A DNA stretch of 64,000 nt from Streptomyces sp. ISL-98. GTDB lineage: Bacteria; Actinomycetota; Actinomycetes; Streptomycetales; Streptomycetaceae. The position numbers and the translations under genes were made by a program. Each line of letters opens with the position of its first letter. Position 1 is the first letter of the stretch. Shown piece after piece: positions 25,704 through 34,843 of this stretch. The notes beneath the pieces are model-generated. The model saw nothing but the letters and a program-made list of their open reading frames with translations. It did not search any database and was not told where the DNA came from. The stretch lies in NCBI RefSeq assembly GCF_018614055.1, contig NZ_JAGGPB010000020.1:124001-188000 (forward strand). Reading direction: 5' to 3'.

Positions 25704-27338
25704 ATGATGTCGCAATTCCGGGGCCCGCTGGCCGTGGCCGCCGTCTCCCTGTCCATCCCGCTCATAGCCCTCGCCGTACCGTCCAAGCCGTCCGCGCCGA
25801 CGGCGGCACCGGCAGCGCCGTCAGCACCGTCCAAGACGGCGTCCCCCAAGCCGGCGGCGCCCTCGAAGCCGGCGGCGGCACCCTCCAGGACGGCGGCGCC
25901 GTCCGCGCCGGCGGGGCCGTCCAAGGCTCCCGGCGCCATCCCGTCGGTGCGGGAATACGACGCCGCGACCGGCCCCGGCTGGCAGCCCGGCCGTGGCACG
26001 CGGGTCGTCGTGGCACCGGACAACAGCCGGGCGCTCGCCGACGAGGGAAAGCTCCTGGCCCAGGAACTGAAGCGGGGCTTCTCGCCCGCCGGGTCCGGCC
26101 GCGCGGGTGACATCGAGCTCGCGATCGTGCCCGGGGGTGCCCCCGAGTCGTACACCCTCACCGTGCGTGACGGGCGTGTACGCGTCACAGGCGCCGACGA
26201 GGCCGGTGTCTTCTACGGGACCCGCACCGTCAAGCAGGCCCTGAACGCCGACGGCCGGCTGTCGGAGGGTGTCGTCCGCGACCGCCCCGCCAAGCCGCAG
26301 CGCGGGCTGATGCTCGACATCGCGCGCAAGCACTTCACCGCCGGGTGGATCGAGGACACCGTCCGCGAGATGGCCGACCTCAAGCTCAACCAGCTCGGCC
26401 TGCACTTCTCCGACGACCAGGGCTTCCGTATCGCATCGGACAGCCACCCCGAGGTCGTCTCCGAGCAGCACCTCACCAAGGCCGAGGTCCGGCGCATCGT
26501 GAAGCTGGCCGCGAGCCGCCACATCACGGTGATCCCGGAGATCGACTCGCCCGGCCATCTCGGCGCGGTGACGCGCACGCACCCCGGACTCCAGCTGCGC
26601 GACACCAGTGGCGTGGCGGCGCCCGGCGCCGTGGACATCGCCAACCCCGAATCGGCGCGGATCGTGGACGACCTGCTGCGCGAGTACGCCGACGTCTTCC
26701 CCGGCCGCTACTGGCACCTCGGCGGCGACGAGTACCAGGCGCTGATGAAGCGGGACCCCGAGGCGTCGTACCCGGGACTCGCCCGCCAGGCCGTCCGCTC
26801 GTACGGCCCCGACGCGAAGATCCAGGACCTGGCCACCGGCTGGCTGAACGACCGCGCCGAGACGCTGCGCCCCCACGGCAAGCGCCTCAAGGCATGGAAC
26901 GACGGCCTCCACGCCGGCGGCGTCGTCAAGGCCGACCAGGACCGCGAGGTCGAGTACTGGACCGGCAAGGAGCTGGGCGCGCGGCAGCCCATTGAGTACC
27001 TGAACGAGGGACGCGACCTGGTCAACGCCAACGACGAGTACCTCTACTACGTACTCGGTGAGCCGAACACCTTCACCTACCCGACGGGCCGCCGCATCTA
27101 CGAGGACTGGACCCCGCTCGTCCTGCGCGGCACGGCCCCCGTACCGGCGCGCTACTCGGGCCAGATCCTCGGCGGCCGCCTCGCCGTCTGGTGCGACCTG
27201 TCGAACGCGCAGACGCAGGAGCAGGTCGCGCGCGGCATCCACCTGCCGCTGCGCGCCCTCGCCCAGAAGACCTGGGACCCGGACAAGCCGGCCCTCAGCT
27301 GGGAGGGCTTCAAGGCGCTGGCCGAGCGTACGGGCTGA
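25704..27338 (+). CDS. Secreted beta-N-acetylhexosaminidase, GH20
   Basis: The 544-aa enzyme opens with a signal peptide (FRGPLAVAAVSLSIPLIALA) and a Ser/Pro/Ala/Lys-rich linker (about 25-85). An alpha/beta domain follows (GTRVVVAPDNSRALADEGK) and then the GH20 barrel. Asp342-Glu343 in WHLGGDEYQ is the catalytic pair that uses the substrate acetamido group. It releases terminal GlcNAc/GalNAc from chitin or wall glycans outside the cell. The start is at the MM pair (25704/25707); no clear ribosome site is present, so an upstream TTG is possible. Confidence 0.9.
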   Translation: MMSQFRGPLAVAAVSLSIPLIALAVPSKPSAPTAAPAAPSAPSKTASPKPAAPSKPAAAPSRTAAPSAPAGPSKAPGAIPSVREYDAATGPGWQPGRGTRVVVAPDNSRALADEGKLLAQELKRGFSPAGSGRAGDIELAIVPGGAPESYTLTVRDGRVRVTGADEAGVFYGTRTVKQALNADGRLSEGVVRDRPAKPQRGLMLDIARKHFTAGWIEDTVREMADLKLNQLGLHFSDDQGFRIASDSHPEVVSEQHLTKAEVRRIVKLAASRHITVIPEIDSPGHLGAVTRTHPGLQLRDTSGVAAPGAVDIANPESARIVDDLLREYADVFPGRYWHLGGDEYQALMKRDPEASYPGLARQAVRSYGPDAKIQDLATGWLNDRAETLRPHGKRLKAWNDGLHAGGVVKADQDREVEYWTGKELGARQPIEYLNEGRDLVNANDEYLYYVLGEPNTFTYPTGRRIYEDWTPLVLRGTAPVPARYSGQILGGRLAVWCDLSNAQTQEQVARGIHLPLRALAQKTWDPDKPALSWEGFKALAERTG

Positions 27339-27467
27339 GCTGCGGAATCGTGATGGACGGCCCGGCCGGCGGCAGCGTATGTTCCGCACGCAGCCGCCGG
27401 CAGGCGTCCGCACATCCGTACGCCTCTGGGGAGGGGCGTCCCGGCGCTCTTGGGGGGCTGCCCAGTC

Positions 27468-28322
27468 ATGCCGTGCTCGAACTGCGGTACAGAAAAGGCC
27501 ACGACGGGCGAAGGGCTCTGCGACGGCTGCGTGATCGCCGCCGCCCATTCCGCGCCGCTGCCCCGCGCACCCGCGGTGCCGCTGTCCGGGCCTGCGGCGG
27601 TGCTCCGCTCGCCGGTCGGACTCTCCTACGCCGTGATGGCGCTGCTGGGCGCCGTCGTCGCGGCCGACTGCTTCTCCTTCGTCGTCCTGGCCCACTCCCG
27701 CGGTCAGTGGAGTGATCTGGCGTCGGAGGGCTTCTCCACCGTCGCCGCCGAGGAGATCGACCGGAGCCAGATCCTGGTGGTCTGGTCGTCGATGGTGTAC
27801 GCCCCGGTGCTGGTGGCGACGGCCGCCGTCTTCCTCGTCTGGTTCTTCCGGGTACGGCGCAACGCCGACGTCTTCGCGCCGGATCTCCAGCGCAGAGGGC
27901 GGGGCTGGGCGATCGGCACCTGGTTCATTCCGGTCGCCAACCTCTGGATGCCGCGCGGAATCGCCGTCGACGTATGGGCGGCCAGCAGGCGCGATCCGTA
28001 CGGACTGGAGACCGCGAAGAGGGAGCCGAAGCTCGTCCTGGACCTGTGGTGGACGGCATGGGTCGCGTCGCTGCTGTACGGCCGGTTCGCCAACAAGCGC
28101 TACGAGAAGGCCGAGGCGCCGGCCGACATCCGCGACGCGCTCGACCTGCTGATCGTCGCCGATCTGCTCGACATCGCGGCCGCCGTGCTCGCGATCTTCT
28201 TCGTACGCGCGCTGACGCGCATGCAGCACCTCAAGGCCACGGCAGGGCCCGCTGTTTCAACCGAGCCGCCGCTTCCCGGACCGGCTGGGGCTGTGATCGT
28301 CAGTGAGCGGCCTGTGACGTAA
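27468..28322 (+). CDS. DUF4328-like multi-pass membrane protein with N-terminal zinc ribbon
   Basis: The 284-aa protein begins with a CxxC...CxxC ribbon (MPCSNCGTEKATTGEGLCDGC) and then has four to five membrane segments (near 48-70, 105-127, 140-160, 185-205 and 225-250). The FRVRRNADVFAP and GWAIGTWFIPVANLWMPRGIAVDVWAASRRD motifs are those of DUF4328 proteins. Their function is not known. ATG at 27468 has a G-rich ribosome site (GGGGGG) about 10 bases upstream. Confidence 0.82.
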   Translation: MPCSNCGTEKATTGEGLCDGCVIAAAHSAPLPRAPAVPLSGPAAVLRSPVGLSYAVMALLGAVVAADCFSFVVLAHSRGQWSDLASEGFSTVAAEEIDRSQILVVWSSMVYAPVLVATAAVFLVWFFRVRRNADVFAPDLQRRGRGWAIGTWFIPVANLWMPRGIAVDVWAASRRDPYGLETAKREPKLVLDLWWTAWVASLLYGRFANKRYEKAEAPADIRDALDLLIVADLLDIAAAVLAIFFVRALTRMQHLKATAGPAVSTEPPLPGPAGAVIVSERPVT

Positions 28323-28394
28323 ACGCGGCGCTGGACGCAGTCGGAAGGAGAGGGTCCGCAATAGTGCGGGCCAAGCAGTGCCTATGGAGGCATC

Positions 28395-28985
28395 GTGACC
28401 CTGGTGGAACTGATCGGCCGCGCCGATGAACGGAGCCTGGCCGCGAGTGCGGTCGCCTGCCTGGACCGCTGCCTGCCGCTGCTGGAGTACGTCGAAGGCG
28501 CCGGGCGCATAGGCCTCGACACCGACGAGGCGCTCAGACCCCTGTGGGTCGCGGTCGAGGGCGGCGACGCCTGGCTCGGCCAGCTGCGCAGGGTGGCGGC
28601 CGTCGTGCAGCGCGTCGCGGGTGCGGCCCCCGGCGAACTGGCTCCTTTCGCCATCCGCATGGCCGCGGCGGTCCCGGCCGCGTACCACGGTCCCGAACTG
28701 CGCGACTGGGCCGAGGACTGCTCGGCGGCGGTGCTGGAGGTCCATCTGCGGCTGGACGGGGTGGCGACCGGCAACGACGAGGCACGTGTGAAGGCGTACC
28801 GGAACGGTGAGACCGACGGCATCAGCCCGCTCACGGCCGGCGAACTGCGCCGCCAGGCCCAGCTCCTCGAAATGCTCGCCGAAGGCTCGGGCGGCGGCGG
28901 GCTGAACCATGCCCTCCAGCTCTCGAACGAGGGCAAGCGCGTACTGCGGGCCGCGGCCTCGCGCCGGGCCCGCAGCAGGGGCTGA
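28395..28985 (+). CDS. Helical protein of unknown function
   Basis: The 196-aa protein is predicted to be almost wholly alpha-helical and soluble, with no signal or membrane segment. It begins MTLVELIGRADERSLAASAV and ends in a basic ARSRG tail. GTG at 28395 follows GGAGG by four bases. It is convergent with the next gene with only an 11-base gap. I do not recognise the family. Confidence 0.75.
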   Translation: MTLVELIGRADERSLAASAVACLDRCLPLLEYVEGAGRIGLDTDEALRPLWVAVEGGDAWLGQLRRVAAVVQRVAGAAPGELAPFAIRMAAAVPAAYHGPELRDWAEDCSAAVLEVHLRLDGVATGNDEARVKAYRNGETDGISPLTAGELRRQAQLLEMLAEGSGGGGLNHALQLSNEGKRVLRAAASRRARSRG

Positions 28986-28996
28986 GCGGCTCTGCC

Positions 28997-29491
28997 TCAG
29001 ACGAGCAGCCACTTGACGACCGCACGGCCCTCGTCGGCGGCGCGCGCGTAGAAGGCGCGGAGCTCGCTGTGGCAGCCCGCGAAGTGGTCCCGGACTTCCG
29101 ACGCGTCGTAGGGCTGCCCGTACAGCTTCGTCAGGTCCTCGCGCCCGGCCTGCCACAGCGCGTCGAACGACACTGTGGCCAGGTACGCGGCGGCCGCCGC
29201 CACCTGCGGCGGGGTGAGGACGACGAACGGCGGCAGCTGGTGGTCCGGGTAGGGGACCGGCCGCCCGCCGAGCACCGGCAGCTCCTCGGGGCCGGGCGGG
29301 CCCGGACGGGCCGGCGCACCCGAGTACAGGCGCTCGACGTCGAGGTAGTCCTTGTTCAGTACGGCTTCGGTCGCGGTCCGGCACCGGGCGCGGACGATGT
29401 CCCAGTCGTCGGCGAACAGTGCCCGCAGGTGGTCGGGATTGTCGCTCACGACCTCCTGGGGCACCGAACGCAGATGGAAGTAGAGGCTCAA
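28997..29491 (-). CDS. DUF1877 (YfbM-like) protein
   Basis: The 164-aa cytosolic protein resembles DUF1877: it starts LSLYFHLRSVPQEV, contains DKDYLDVERLY-like and LPVLGGRPVPYPDHQLPPF segments, and ends with FAGCHSELRAFYARAADEGRAVVKWL. A TTG at 29491 overlaps the stop of the upstream lipoprotein gene as TTGA, so translation is probably coupled; there is no other plausible start. The function is unknown. Confidence 0.78.
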   Translation of the reverse strand: MSLYFHLRSVPQEVVSDNPDHLRALFADDWDIVRARCRTATEAVLNKDYLDVERLYSGAPARPGPPGPEELPVLGGRPVPYPDHQLPPFVVLTPPQVAAAAAYLATVSFDALWQAGREDLTKLYGQPYDASEVRDHFAGCHSELRAFYARAADEGRAVVKWLLV

Positions 29492-30243
29492 CTCGCCGCC
29501 CTGCCCGCGTGCTCCGCCAGCTTGGTGACCTGGCTGGTGAAGAGGTCCTGCGGGAGCTTCGCCTTCGCCGGTTCGGCGAGGTGGATGGTGAAGAAGGACG
29601 CCACCGTGTTGTCCTCGCGCACGAGCGTGAAGCGCATCGGGACCTGCGCGCCCTGAACCTCGCCCGTCATCACGAAGGACAGCGAGTCGTCGCCGGACTT
29701 CGCGTTCTGCTCCGGCTTCACCGAGACGTACTTGACCGTCGCGCCGCCGTTGTTGCCGGTCGTCGAGAAGCCGCCCGCGCAGTCGGTCATCGCCTTGCGG
29801 ACGCCGTCGAGGGTCTGCTGGGCGCCCTCCCCCTCGTACGAGAGAAGGCCGGTCTTCACGGCCAGGCCCGGCGCGGTGGATGAACCATAGGTACGGCTGG
29901 CCCAGGCTTCGGCCTCGGGCGTACGGCCCGTGCCGGACGCCGTCATGTCGGCGAGGGCGGTGCACTCCGGTTTGTCGGCCTTGGGGCGCACGGCGGGGGC
30001 GGTGTTGTCCTCGGGCTCGTAGGCCTTCGCGTCGGCCTTGCCGACGAGGGCCGCCTTGAGCTGGGTCTCGGTCAGGACGGCGCCCCGAGGCTCCTTCGCG
30101 GGCTGGTCGGCCGCCTTCTCCGTCGCGGGGTTGTCGTCCTTGGGGGAGTTGGCGTCCGAGCTCGAACAGCCCGTCGTCAGGGCCAGCAGGGCGGCCGCAG
30201 CGGTGACGGCCGGGACGAGCGTGCGTGAAGCGAGGGTCTTCAT
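29488..30243 (-). CDS. Surface lipoprotein of unknown function
   Basis: The 251-aa protein has a lipoprotein signal (MKTLASRTLVPAVTAAAALL) with lipobox LTTGC (Cys26), a Ser/Asp/Lys/Pro-rich tether (about 27-55) and a compact domain from about residue 58. The domain contains a Cys pair (ECTALADM and MTDCAGGF) and an SFVMTGEVQGAQVPMRFTLVRE strand region. It resembles PknH-type extracellular sensor folds only in general layout. It is coupled to a DUF1877 protein by TTGA. Confidence 0.82.
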   Translation of the reverse strand: MKTLASRTLVPAVTAAAALLALTTGCSSSDANSPKDDNPATEKAADQPAKEPRGAVLTETQLKAALVGKADAKAYEPEDNTAPAVRPKADKPECTALADMTASGTGRTPEAEAWASRTYGSSTAPGLAVKTGLLSYEGEGAQQTLDGVRKAMTDCAGGFSTTGNNGGATVKYVSVKPEQNAKSGDDSLSFVMTGEVQGAQVPMRFTLVREDNTVASFFTIHLAEPAKAKLPQDLFTSQVTKLAEHAGRAAS

Positions 30244-30279
30244 GACTGCCTTACTGGTGAGACTTCGTGGCGCGAAGGG

Positions 30280-30310
30280 CCGGGGCCCCTCCTGAGAGAA
30301 GGGGCCCCGG
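30280..30310 (-). terminator. Terminator of the PGRP amidase gene
   Basis: A perfect 11-bp stem CCGGGGCCCCT/AGGGGCCCCGG with a 9-base loop lies 14 bases beyond the amidase stop codon. Confidence 0.8.
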
Positions 30311-30323
30311 TGATGTGCGTGAC

Positions 30324-33080
30324 TTACGGGTTGAGGACCTTGCCGATCGCTGCGCCCGTGGGGGCGCCCAGCGGCGTAGTGCTGTAGTAGATGCCGGAGG
30401 AGGCGACGACGCCGTTCGTGCTGCTGTTGTCGAGCTGCAGGACGGTGCCGTTGCCCGCGTCCTCGCCGTCCGCGCCGATCGCCAGGTCCGCCCGGGTGAA
30501 GCCGGACAGGTCGGTCAGCGAGACCGCAGAGCCGAAGCGGTCGTTGGCCTCGGCCGCGCCCGGGACACCCGAGGTGTCCTGGGAGTACGCGACGGAGCCC
30601 GTGCCGGTCGGGCCGGTGGACGTGCCGAGCAGCAGGACACTCTGGCCCGCGTTGGCGTACGAGACGCCGCTGCGGGTCAGGTCCTCGCCGGGCTGACCGG
30701 CGAGGATGTCGCCGTACCCGTCGAGGTTGACGTCGCCGACCGAGACGGACGCGCCCAGGTCGTCACCGGTCTCGCCGCCGCCGGGGACGCCCGCGGTGTC
30801 CTGGTGGACGGTCTTGGCGCCGGTGGACGTCAGCCCGGTCGGGGAACCGAACACGGCGCTGACCGCACCGCCCTTGGCGGTGTGACCCGACTCGGTGGCG
30901 GAGGGCAGGCCGACGGCGAGGTCGGTGTAACCGTCGCCATTGATGTCGCCGCTCGCGAGCGAACGGCCGCCGCGCGCGGTCAGGATGCCGACCCGCTGGA
31001 GACCGGTCGACGAGCCCTTCAGCCACAGCAGGCGTCCGGCGCCCGCCGGGTCGCGGTAGGAGACCGCCACGTCGGCGTAGCCGTCGCGGTTGAAGTCGCC
31101 GCTCGCGGCGGACGCGTAGGAGACGGCGCCGGTGTACGCCGCCGTGTTCAGGTAACCGTTCTTCGCGGCCCCGGTCTTCGAGTCCCAGGCCCACCAGCGG
31201 CCCGGCTTGCCCGGGGCGACGGAGAAGACGTCGGACCTGCCGTCGGCGTTGAAGTCGCCGGTGGCGACGGTCGCGCCGAGTGCCTCGCCCGAGGTGCGGG
31301 TGGCCGTGTTGGTCCAGTACGAGGTGCCGGTGGTGAGGCCGGGGCCGTACATGACGGTGACGGCACCGGTGTTGACCTGCGTCGACGTGCCGTTCTCACC
31401 GGGGGCGCCGACGACCAGGTCGGCGAAGCCGTCGCCGTTCACATCGCCGTACGCCGACGAGGAACCGAAGCGGTCGTCGCCCTCGGAACTGCCGGGAACG
31501 CCGGGGCTGTTCTGGTTCAGGGTGCGGCGGGCCCCGGCGACCGGGCCGTCTGTGGAGCCGGGCAGCACGGTGATGGTGCCGTCGCCGCTCGCGACCTTCG
31601 GCGTACCGACGGCGAGGTCGGTGATGCCGTCGCGGTTGACGTCGGTGGTCGGGATCGCGGAGTTGCGTCCGGGGCCGACGGCGAACTTACGGATCGCGGG
31701 CAGCTTGCTGTACAGGTTCGCGCCCGGGCACACAGTGGCGAAGCCGTCGCGGTGGCCGGAGACGGTGTTCAGCGTGGCCTTCTGGCCCCGGGCGTACTTG
31801 CCGGTGTCGGCGGCGGCTTCCAGCGTGACCGTGCCGGTCGGGCTGACGCCGTACTGGCCGAGCTTCCAGGCGGCGACGCGCGCGGCCGAGTCCAGGGCGG
31901 CCTGGGTGGGCTTGCCCGACTCGAAGTCGCCGAGCAGCGCTATGCCGGTGGAGTAGGAGTTGAAGCCGTACGTGTGCGCGCCGAGGACGGGCAGGTCGAC
32001 GCCGCCCTCACGGCCTTCGAAGATCTGGCCGCACTTGTCGACGAGGAAGTTGTAGCCGATGTCCTTCCAGCCGTCGTACTTCTCGTCGGGGCGCGGTGTC
32101 ACGTGGTACGCGTACGTCGCCCGGATGATGGCGGGGGACTCGGCGCAGCTGTAATTGTTCGAGTCGACCGTGTGGTGGACGAAGACGGCCTGGACCTTCT
32201 CGATGTACTCGGGGTCGCTGTAGTTCGTCGCGAGCGACTTCTCCGGGCCCCAGCCTGCGCGCAGGGTCATCGGCGGCCGGGTCACGGTCGACGGCGGCGC
32301 GGTGGGGACGGTCGGCGTAGGCGACGGGGTGGCGGTCGCGGACTCGGTGGCCGTGGCGGTGTCCGTCGGCATGGCGGTCGCACTCTCGGTGGCCGTGGCG
32401 CTGTCGGTCGGCGTGGGAACGGCCGTCTCGGTCGCCGGATCGCTCGGAGTCGGAGTCGGCGTCGCAGCCGGAGTCTCGGTCGCCTCGACGGCGTACGCCG
32501 CGGTCTGGGCGTCCGCGCCCGGCGCCTTGGCTTCCTTGGCCGTCACGCCCGGGTCCACAAGGGTCAGTTCGAGCCCCTTGGGCAGCCCGGCGGTGGAGGT
32601 GCCGTCGGCCTTCAGGATGCGCGCCTCGACACCGTCGGAAGCCCCGACCCACAGCGGCTCGGACATGCCGGGCAGCTTCGCCTTGGCGTCGCGCTTCTCG
32701 GCCAGGTGCTGGTCGAGGTGCACCTCCAGCCACTTGCCCCACTCGCCGGTCTCGCGGCTGCGCGTACGCACCTCCGCCGTACCGTCGATCTCGGCGTCCG
32801 GGTCGGCCCAGGTGACGCCGACCAGCGAGAACGGCTCCGTACCTGTACGCGGAAGATCCCGCTTGGTGCTTCCGGTCCCCTTGAAGGCCAGCGCGTGCAC
32901 CTCGGCCCTGCGCGGCTGGAGCCCGTCCTGCGCGGGATCGGCATCGGGATTGGCGATGGCGACGGTGACCGCCCCTGCACCGCCGAGTACCACTGCGCCG
33001 ACGGTCAGCCATGCTCGGCGTTTCAGGCTCAGCGGTCTGTAGGCATGCGACTTGCGCGGCTCAAATCCCTTACCCCTCAC
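30324..33080 (-). CDS. Secreted peptidoglycan-recognition amidase with C-terminal FG-GAP repeats
   Basis: The 918-aa protein has a membrane/signal segment (about 22-43), a beta-rich N-terminal domain (60-175), a Thr/Ser/Ala/Pro linker of TATESATA-like repeats (200-265) and a PGRP/amidase_2 domain (270-470). Zinc and catalytic residues are visible: VHHT with His302/303, YNFLVDKCGQIFEGR, His443 in SGHRDG and Cys451. It should cleave the MurNAc-L-Ala bond. From about residue 478 there are at least seven FG-GAP/VCBS repeats of the DVNRDGITDLAVG type (DVNGDGFADLVVGAPGENG, DINGDGYTDLAVGLP), predicted to form a calcium-binding propeller. The GTG start at 33080 is tentative. Confidence 0.88.
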   Translation of the reverse strand: MRGKGFEPRKSHAYRPLSLKRRAWLTVGAVVLGGAGAVTVAIANPDADPAQDGLQPRRAEVHALAFKGTGSTKRDLPRTGTEPFSLVGVTWADPDAEIDGTAEVRTRSRETGEWGKWLEVHLDQHLAEKRDAKAKLPGMSEPLWVGASDGVEARILKADGTSTAGLPKGLELTLVDPGVTAKEAKAPGADAQTAAYAVEATETPAATPTPTPSDPATETAVPTPTDSATATESATAMPTDTATATESATATPSPTPTVPTAPPSTVTRPPMTLRAGWGPEKSLATNYSDPEYIEKVQAVFVHHTVDSNNYSCAESPAIIRATYAYHVTPRPDEKYDGWKDIGYNFLVDKCGQIFEGREGGVDLPVLGAHTYGFNSYSTGIALLGDFESGKPTQAALDSAARVAAWKLGQYGVSPTGTVTLEAAADTGKYARGQKATLNTVSGHRDGFATVCPGANLYSKLPAIRKFAVGPGRNSAIPTTDVNRDGITDLAVGTPKVASGDGTITVLPGSTDGPVAGARRTLNQNSPGVPGSSEGDDRFGSSSAYGDVNGDGFADLVVGAPGENGTSTQVNTGAVTVMYGPGLTTGTSYWTNTATRTSGEALGATVATGDFNADGRSDVFSVAPGKPGRWWAWDSKTGAAKNGYLNTAAYTGAVSYASAASGDFNRDGYADVAVSYRDPAGAGRLLWLKGSSTGLQRVGILTARGGRSLASGDINGDGYTDLAVGLPSATESGHTAKGGAVSAVFGSPTGLTSTGAKTVHQDTAGVPGGGETGDDLGASVSVGDVNLDGYGDILAGQPGEDLTRSGVSYANAGQSVLLLGTSTGPTGTGSVAYSQDTSGVPGAAEANDRFGSAVSLTDLSGFTRADLAIGADGEDAGNGTVLQLDNSSTNGVVASSGIYYSTTPLGAPTGAAIGKVLNP

Positions 33081-33190
33081 GAGAGTTCACTTGCGGCACA
33101 CCTGTCACAGGGGCCGCCTGTTGTACCCAGCGAGCCCTCCCACGCAAACGTCACACGGGTTGGCAGGGTTGTGGCGCAGATCACCGCACG

Positions 33191-34000
33191 TCAGGCCGCG
33201 GAGGGTTCCCGAACTTGGCCTTCGGTGTCGCAAGGGAGTCTGCTCTCGCCGTACGCCGCCGCGAAGTCGTCCGCTACATCGCGCTCGGCCTCGGCCATCG
33301 CCGTCGGTGGGACGTCGATCAGGCCGTCGAAGGGGCGGTCGACATCGTGGATGATGAGCAGCGACGAGGTCAGCAGCGTGGTGAGCACGATCAGCAAGGT
33401 GATCTCCGTGCCGCATTTTCTGCGTGGAAGGCAGAAGGCGAGCACGATCACCGTCACCGCGAGGGTGACGAGCATGAACCAGTAGAACAGCGGCGCAATG
33501 GCCGGAGTGGACTCTGCGATTCGGGTCTGCCGTGCCTCGGAGCGGTCGCGGTCTGCGGTCACCAGGATTTCGAAGACGGAGTCCTGCCTGTCCATCTGCT
33601 TGAGCTGCATGCGGAAGTCGGTGCTCCACCTGCTCGGTGTGGAGGATCCGTTGCCGTCCACCATCGCCGGCCACTCCCGGGAGTGCACCGCTCGCGCGTA
33701 GCAGACCGCGTCGGCCTGCAGGCGTTCGCGTTGGGCATCGGGTGCGAAGTCGGACACCTCGAAGAGGTGGTCCACCACGCCTGCCTCCGCGCGTGCGGCG
33801 TCCTCGGCATTGCCGTAGGACTCGGCGGCCAGCACCATCACGAAGGCCAGTACCAGCACGGCCAGTGTCAGCAGCGGCTCCAGGAAATCCCGGACGGTGA
33901 GCGCTTCGGCGTCCTCGCCCAGCAGTCTGTGGCGCAGCAGCCGGTTCGCTGCCATGCCCAGTACCAGCGCCAGCCCGACCACGACGAGCGTCGTCACCAT
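33191..34000 (-). CDS. DUF4239-like membrane protein
   Basis: The 269-aa protein has four membrane helices: two at the N-terminus (1-20 and 42-60) and two around residues 170-190 and 200-220 (FYWFMLVTLAVTVIVLAFCLP and ITLLIVLTTLLTSSLLIIHDVDRPF). A helical loop of about 100 residues lies between them. The DVDRPF motif at the end of helix 4 is typical of DUF4239 (bestrophin-like) proteins. The function is unproven; a transport or stress role is only a guess. Confidence 0.78.
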   Translation of the reverse strand: MVTTLVVVGLALVLGMAANRLLRHRLLGEDAEALTVRDFLEPLLTLAVLVLAFVMVLAAESYGNAEDAARAEAGVVDHLFEVSDFAPDAQRERLQADAVCYARAVHSREWPAMVDGNGSSTPSRWSTDFRMQLKQMDRQDSVFEILVTADRDRSEARQTRIAESTPAIAPLFYWFMLVTLAVTVIVLAFCLPRRKCGTEITLLIVLTTLLTSSLLIIHDVDRPFDGLIDVPPTAMAEAERDVADDFAAAYGESRLPCDTEGQVREPSAA

Positions 34001-34155
34001 GTCAGCGGTACCGTCGCCTCTCGCACGGCCTTAGCCCTGTCATCTCTCCGCCATCCTCCGTGGTCACCTCGTCGGCGATCACCTGGATAGCAGTCATAGG
34101 CCTGTCGCATCGGGCAACGCGAGCGTGTTCCGTCCGCAAACAGAGGGAGTAAACG

Positions 34156-34695
34156 ATTCGCCGTTCACGTGCGGGTGACTTCAGGCCCGAGGCCATCGCC
34201 ACCCCCCGGCTGGATCTCCTGCCGCTGAGCGTCGGGCACGCCGAGGAGATGGCCGTCGTACTGGCCGATCCCGGTCTGCACACATTCATCGGCGGTGCTC
34301 CCGCCGAACCCGACGCGCTGCGTGCGCGCTACGCCCGTATGGTCGCGGGCCCGCCCGATCCCGCCGTCTCCTGGTGCAACTGGGTCGTCCGCCTCCGTGG
34401 CGAAGCGGTTCTTGTGGGGACCGTTCAGGCCACCGTGACGCCCTACGGCGATGGAACCGTCGCCGAGGTCGCCTGGGTGGTGGGGACGCCCTGGCAGGGG
34501 AGAGGTATCGCGTCCGAAGCCGCCTCGGGACTCGTCGCGTGGCTTCGGGGCCGGGCGGTGGGGACCGTTGTCGCCCATGTTCACCCGGATCACCGGGCGT
34601 CCGCCGCCGTTGCCGCTGCCGCAGGGCTCGCGCCCACCGAACAACTGCATGAGGGCGAGGTCAGGTGGCAGTGGGCGAGCTGCTCAGGCGCCTGA
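34156..34695 (+). CDS. GNAT-family N-acetyltransferase, probable ATT start
   Basis: The protein has the full GNAT order: strand 1 TPRLDLLPLS, central EVAWVVGTPWQGRGIASEA with the acetyl-CoA loop Q-x-R-G-x-G/A, then TVVAHVHPDHRASAAVAAAAGL. The first ATG (34249) would remove strand 1. The frame is open from TAA 34150-34152 with no ATG, GTG or TTG before 34249. AGGGAG (34144-34149) lies six bases before ATT 34156, giving 179 aa with an intact first strand. The acceptor is unknown. It is divergent from the DUF4239 gene. Confidence 0.7.
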   Translation: MRRSRAGDFRPEAIATPRLDLLPLSVGHAEEMAVVLADPGLHTFIGGAPAEPDALRARYARMVAGPPDPAVSWCNWVVRLRGEAVLVGTVQATVTPYGDGTVAEVAWVVGTPWQGRGIASEAASGLVAWLRGRAVGTVVAHVHPDHRASAAVAAAAGLAPTEQLHEGEVRWQWASCSGA

Positions 34696-34843
34696 GTTGC
34701 CTCAAAGGTTGTACTGCGGTGGAAGATTTAGCTGGATCCAGGGCGTGAGAACTGCCACATGCCCATCCGCGTGATGTTCCTGAAGCCCCTGGCGCTTGAC
34801 CAGTGAGGGCGTGGACCAGCTGCGCCGAAAGGGCGTGGGGAAC

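Noticed and set aside
30267..33485. A 1072-aa open frame on the plus strand
   Set aside because: It is antisense to the PGRP amidase, rich in Arg/Gly/Val and without recognisable motifs; a high-GC shadow frame.
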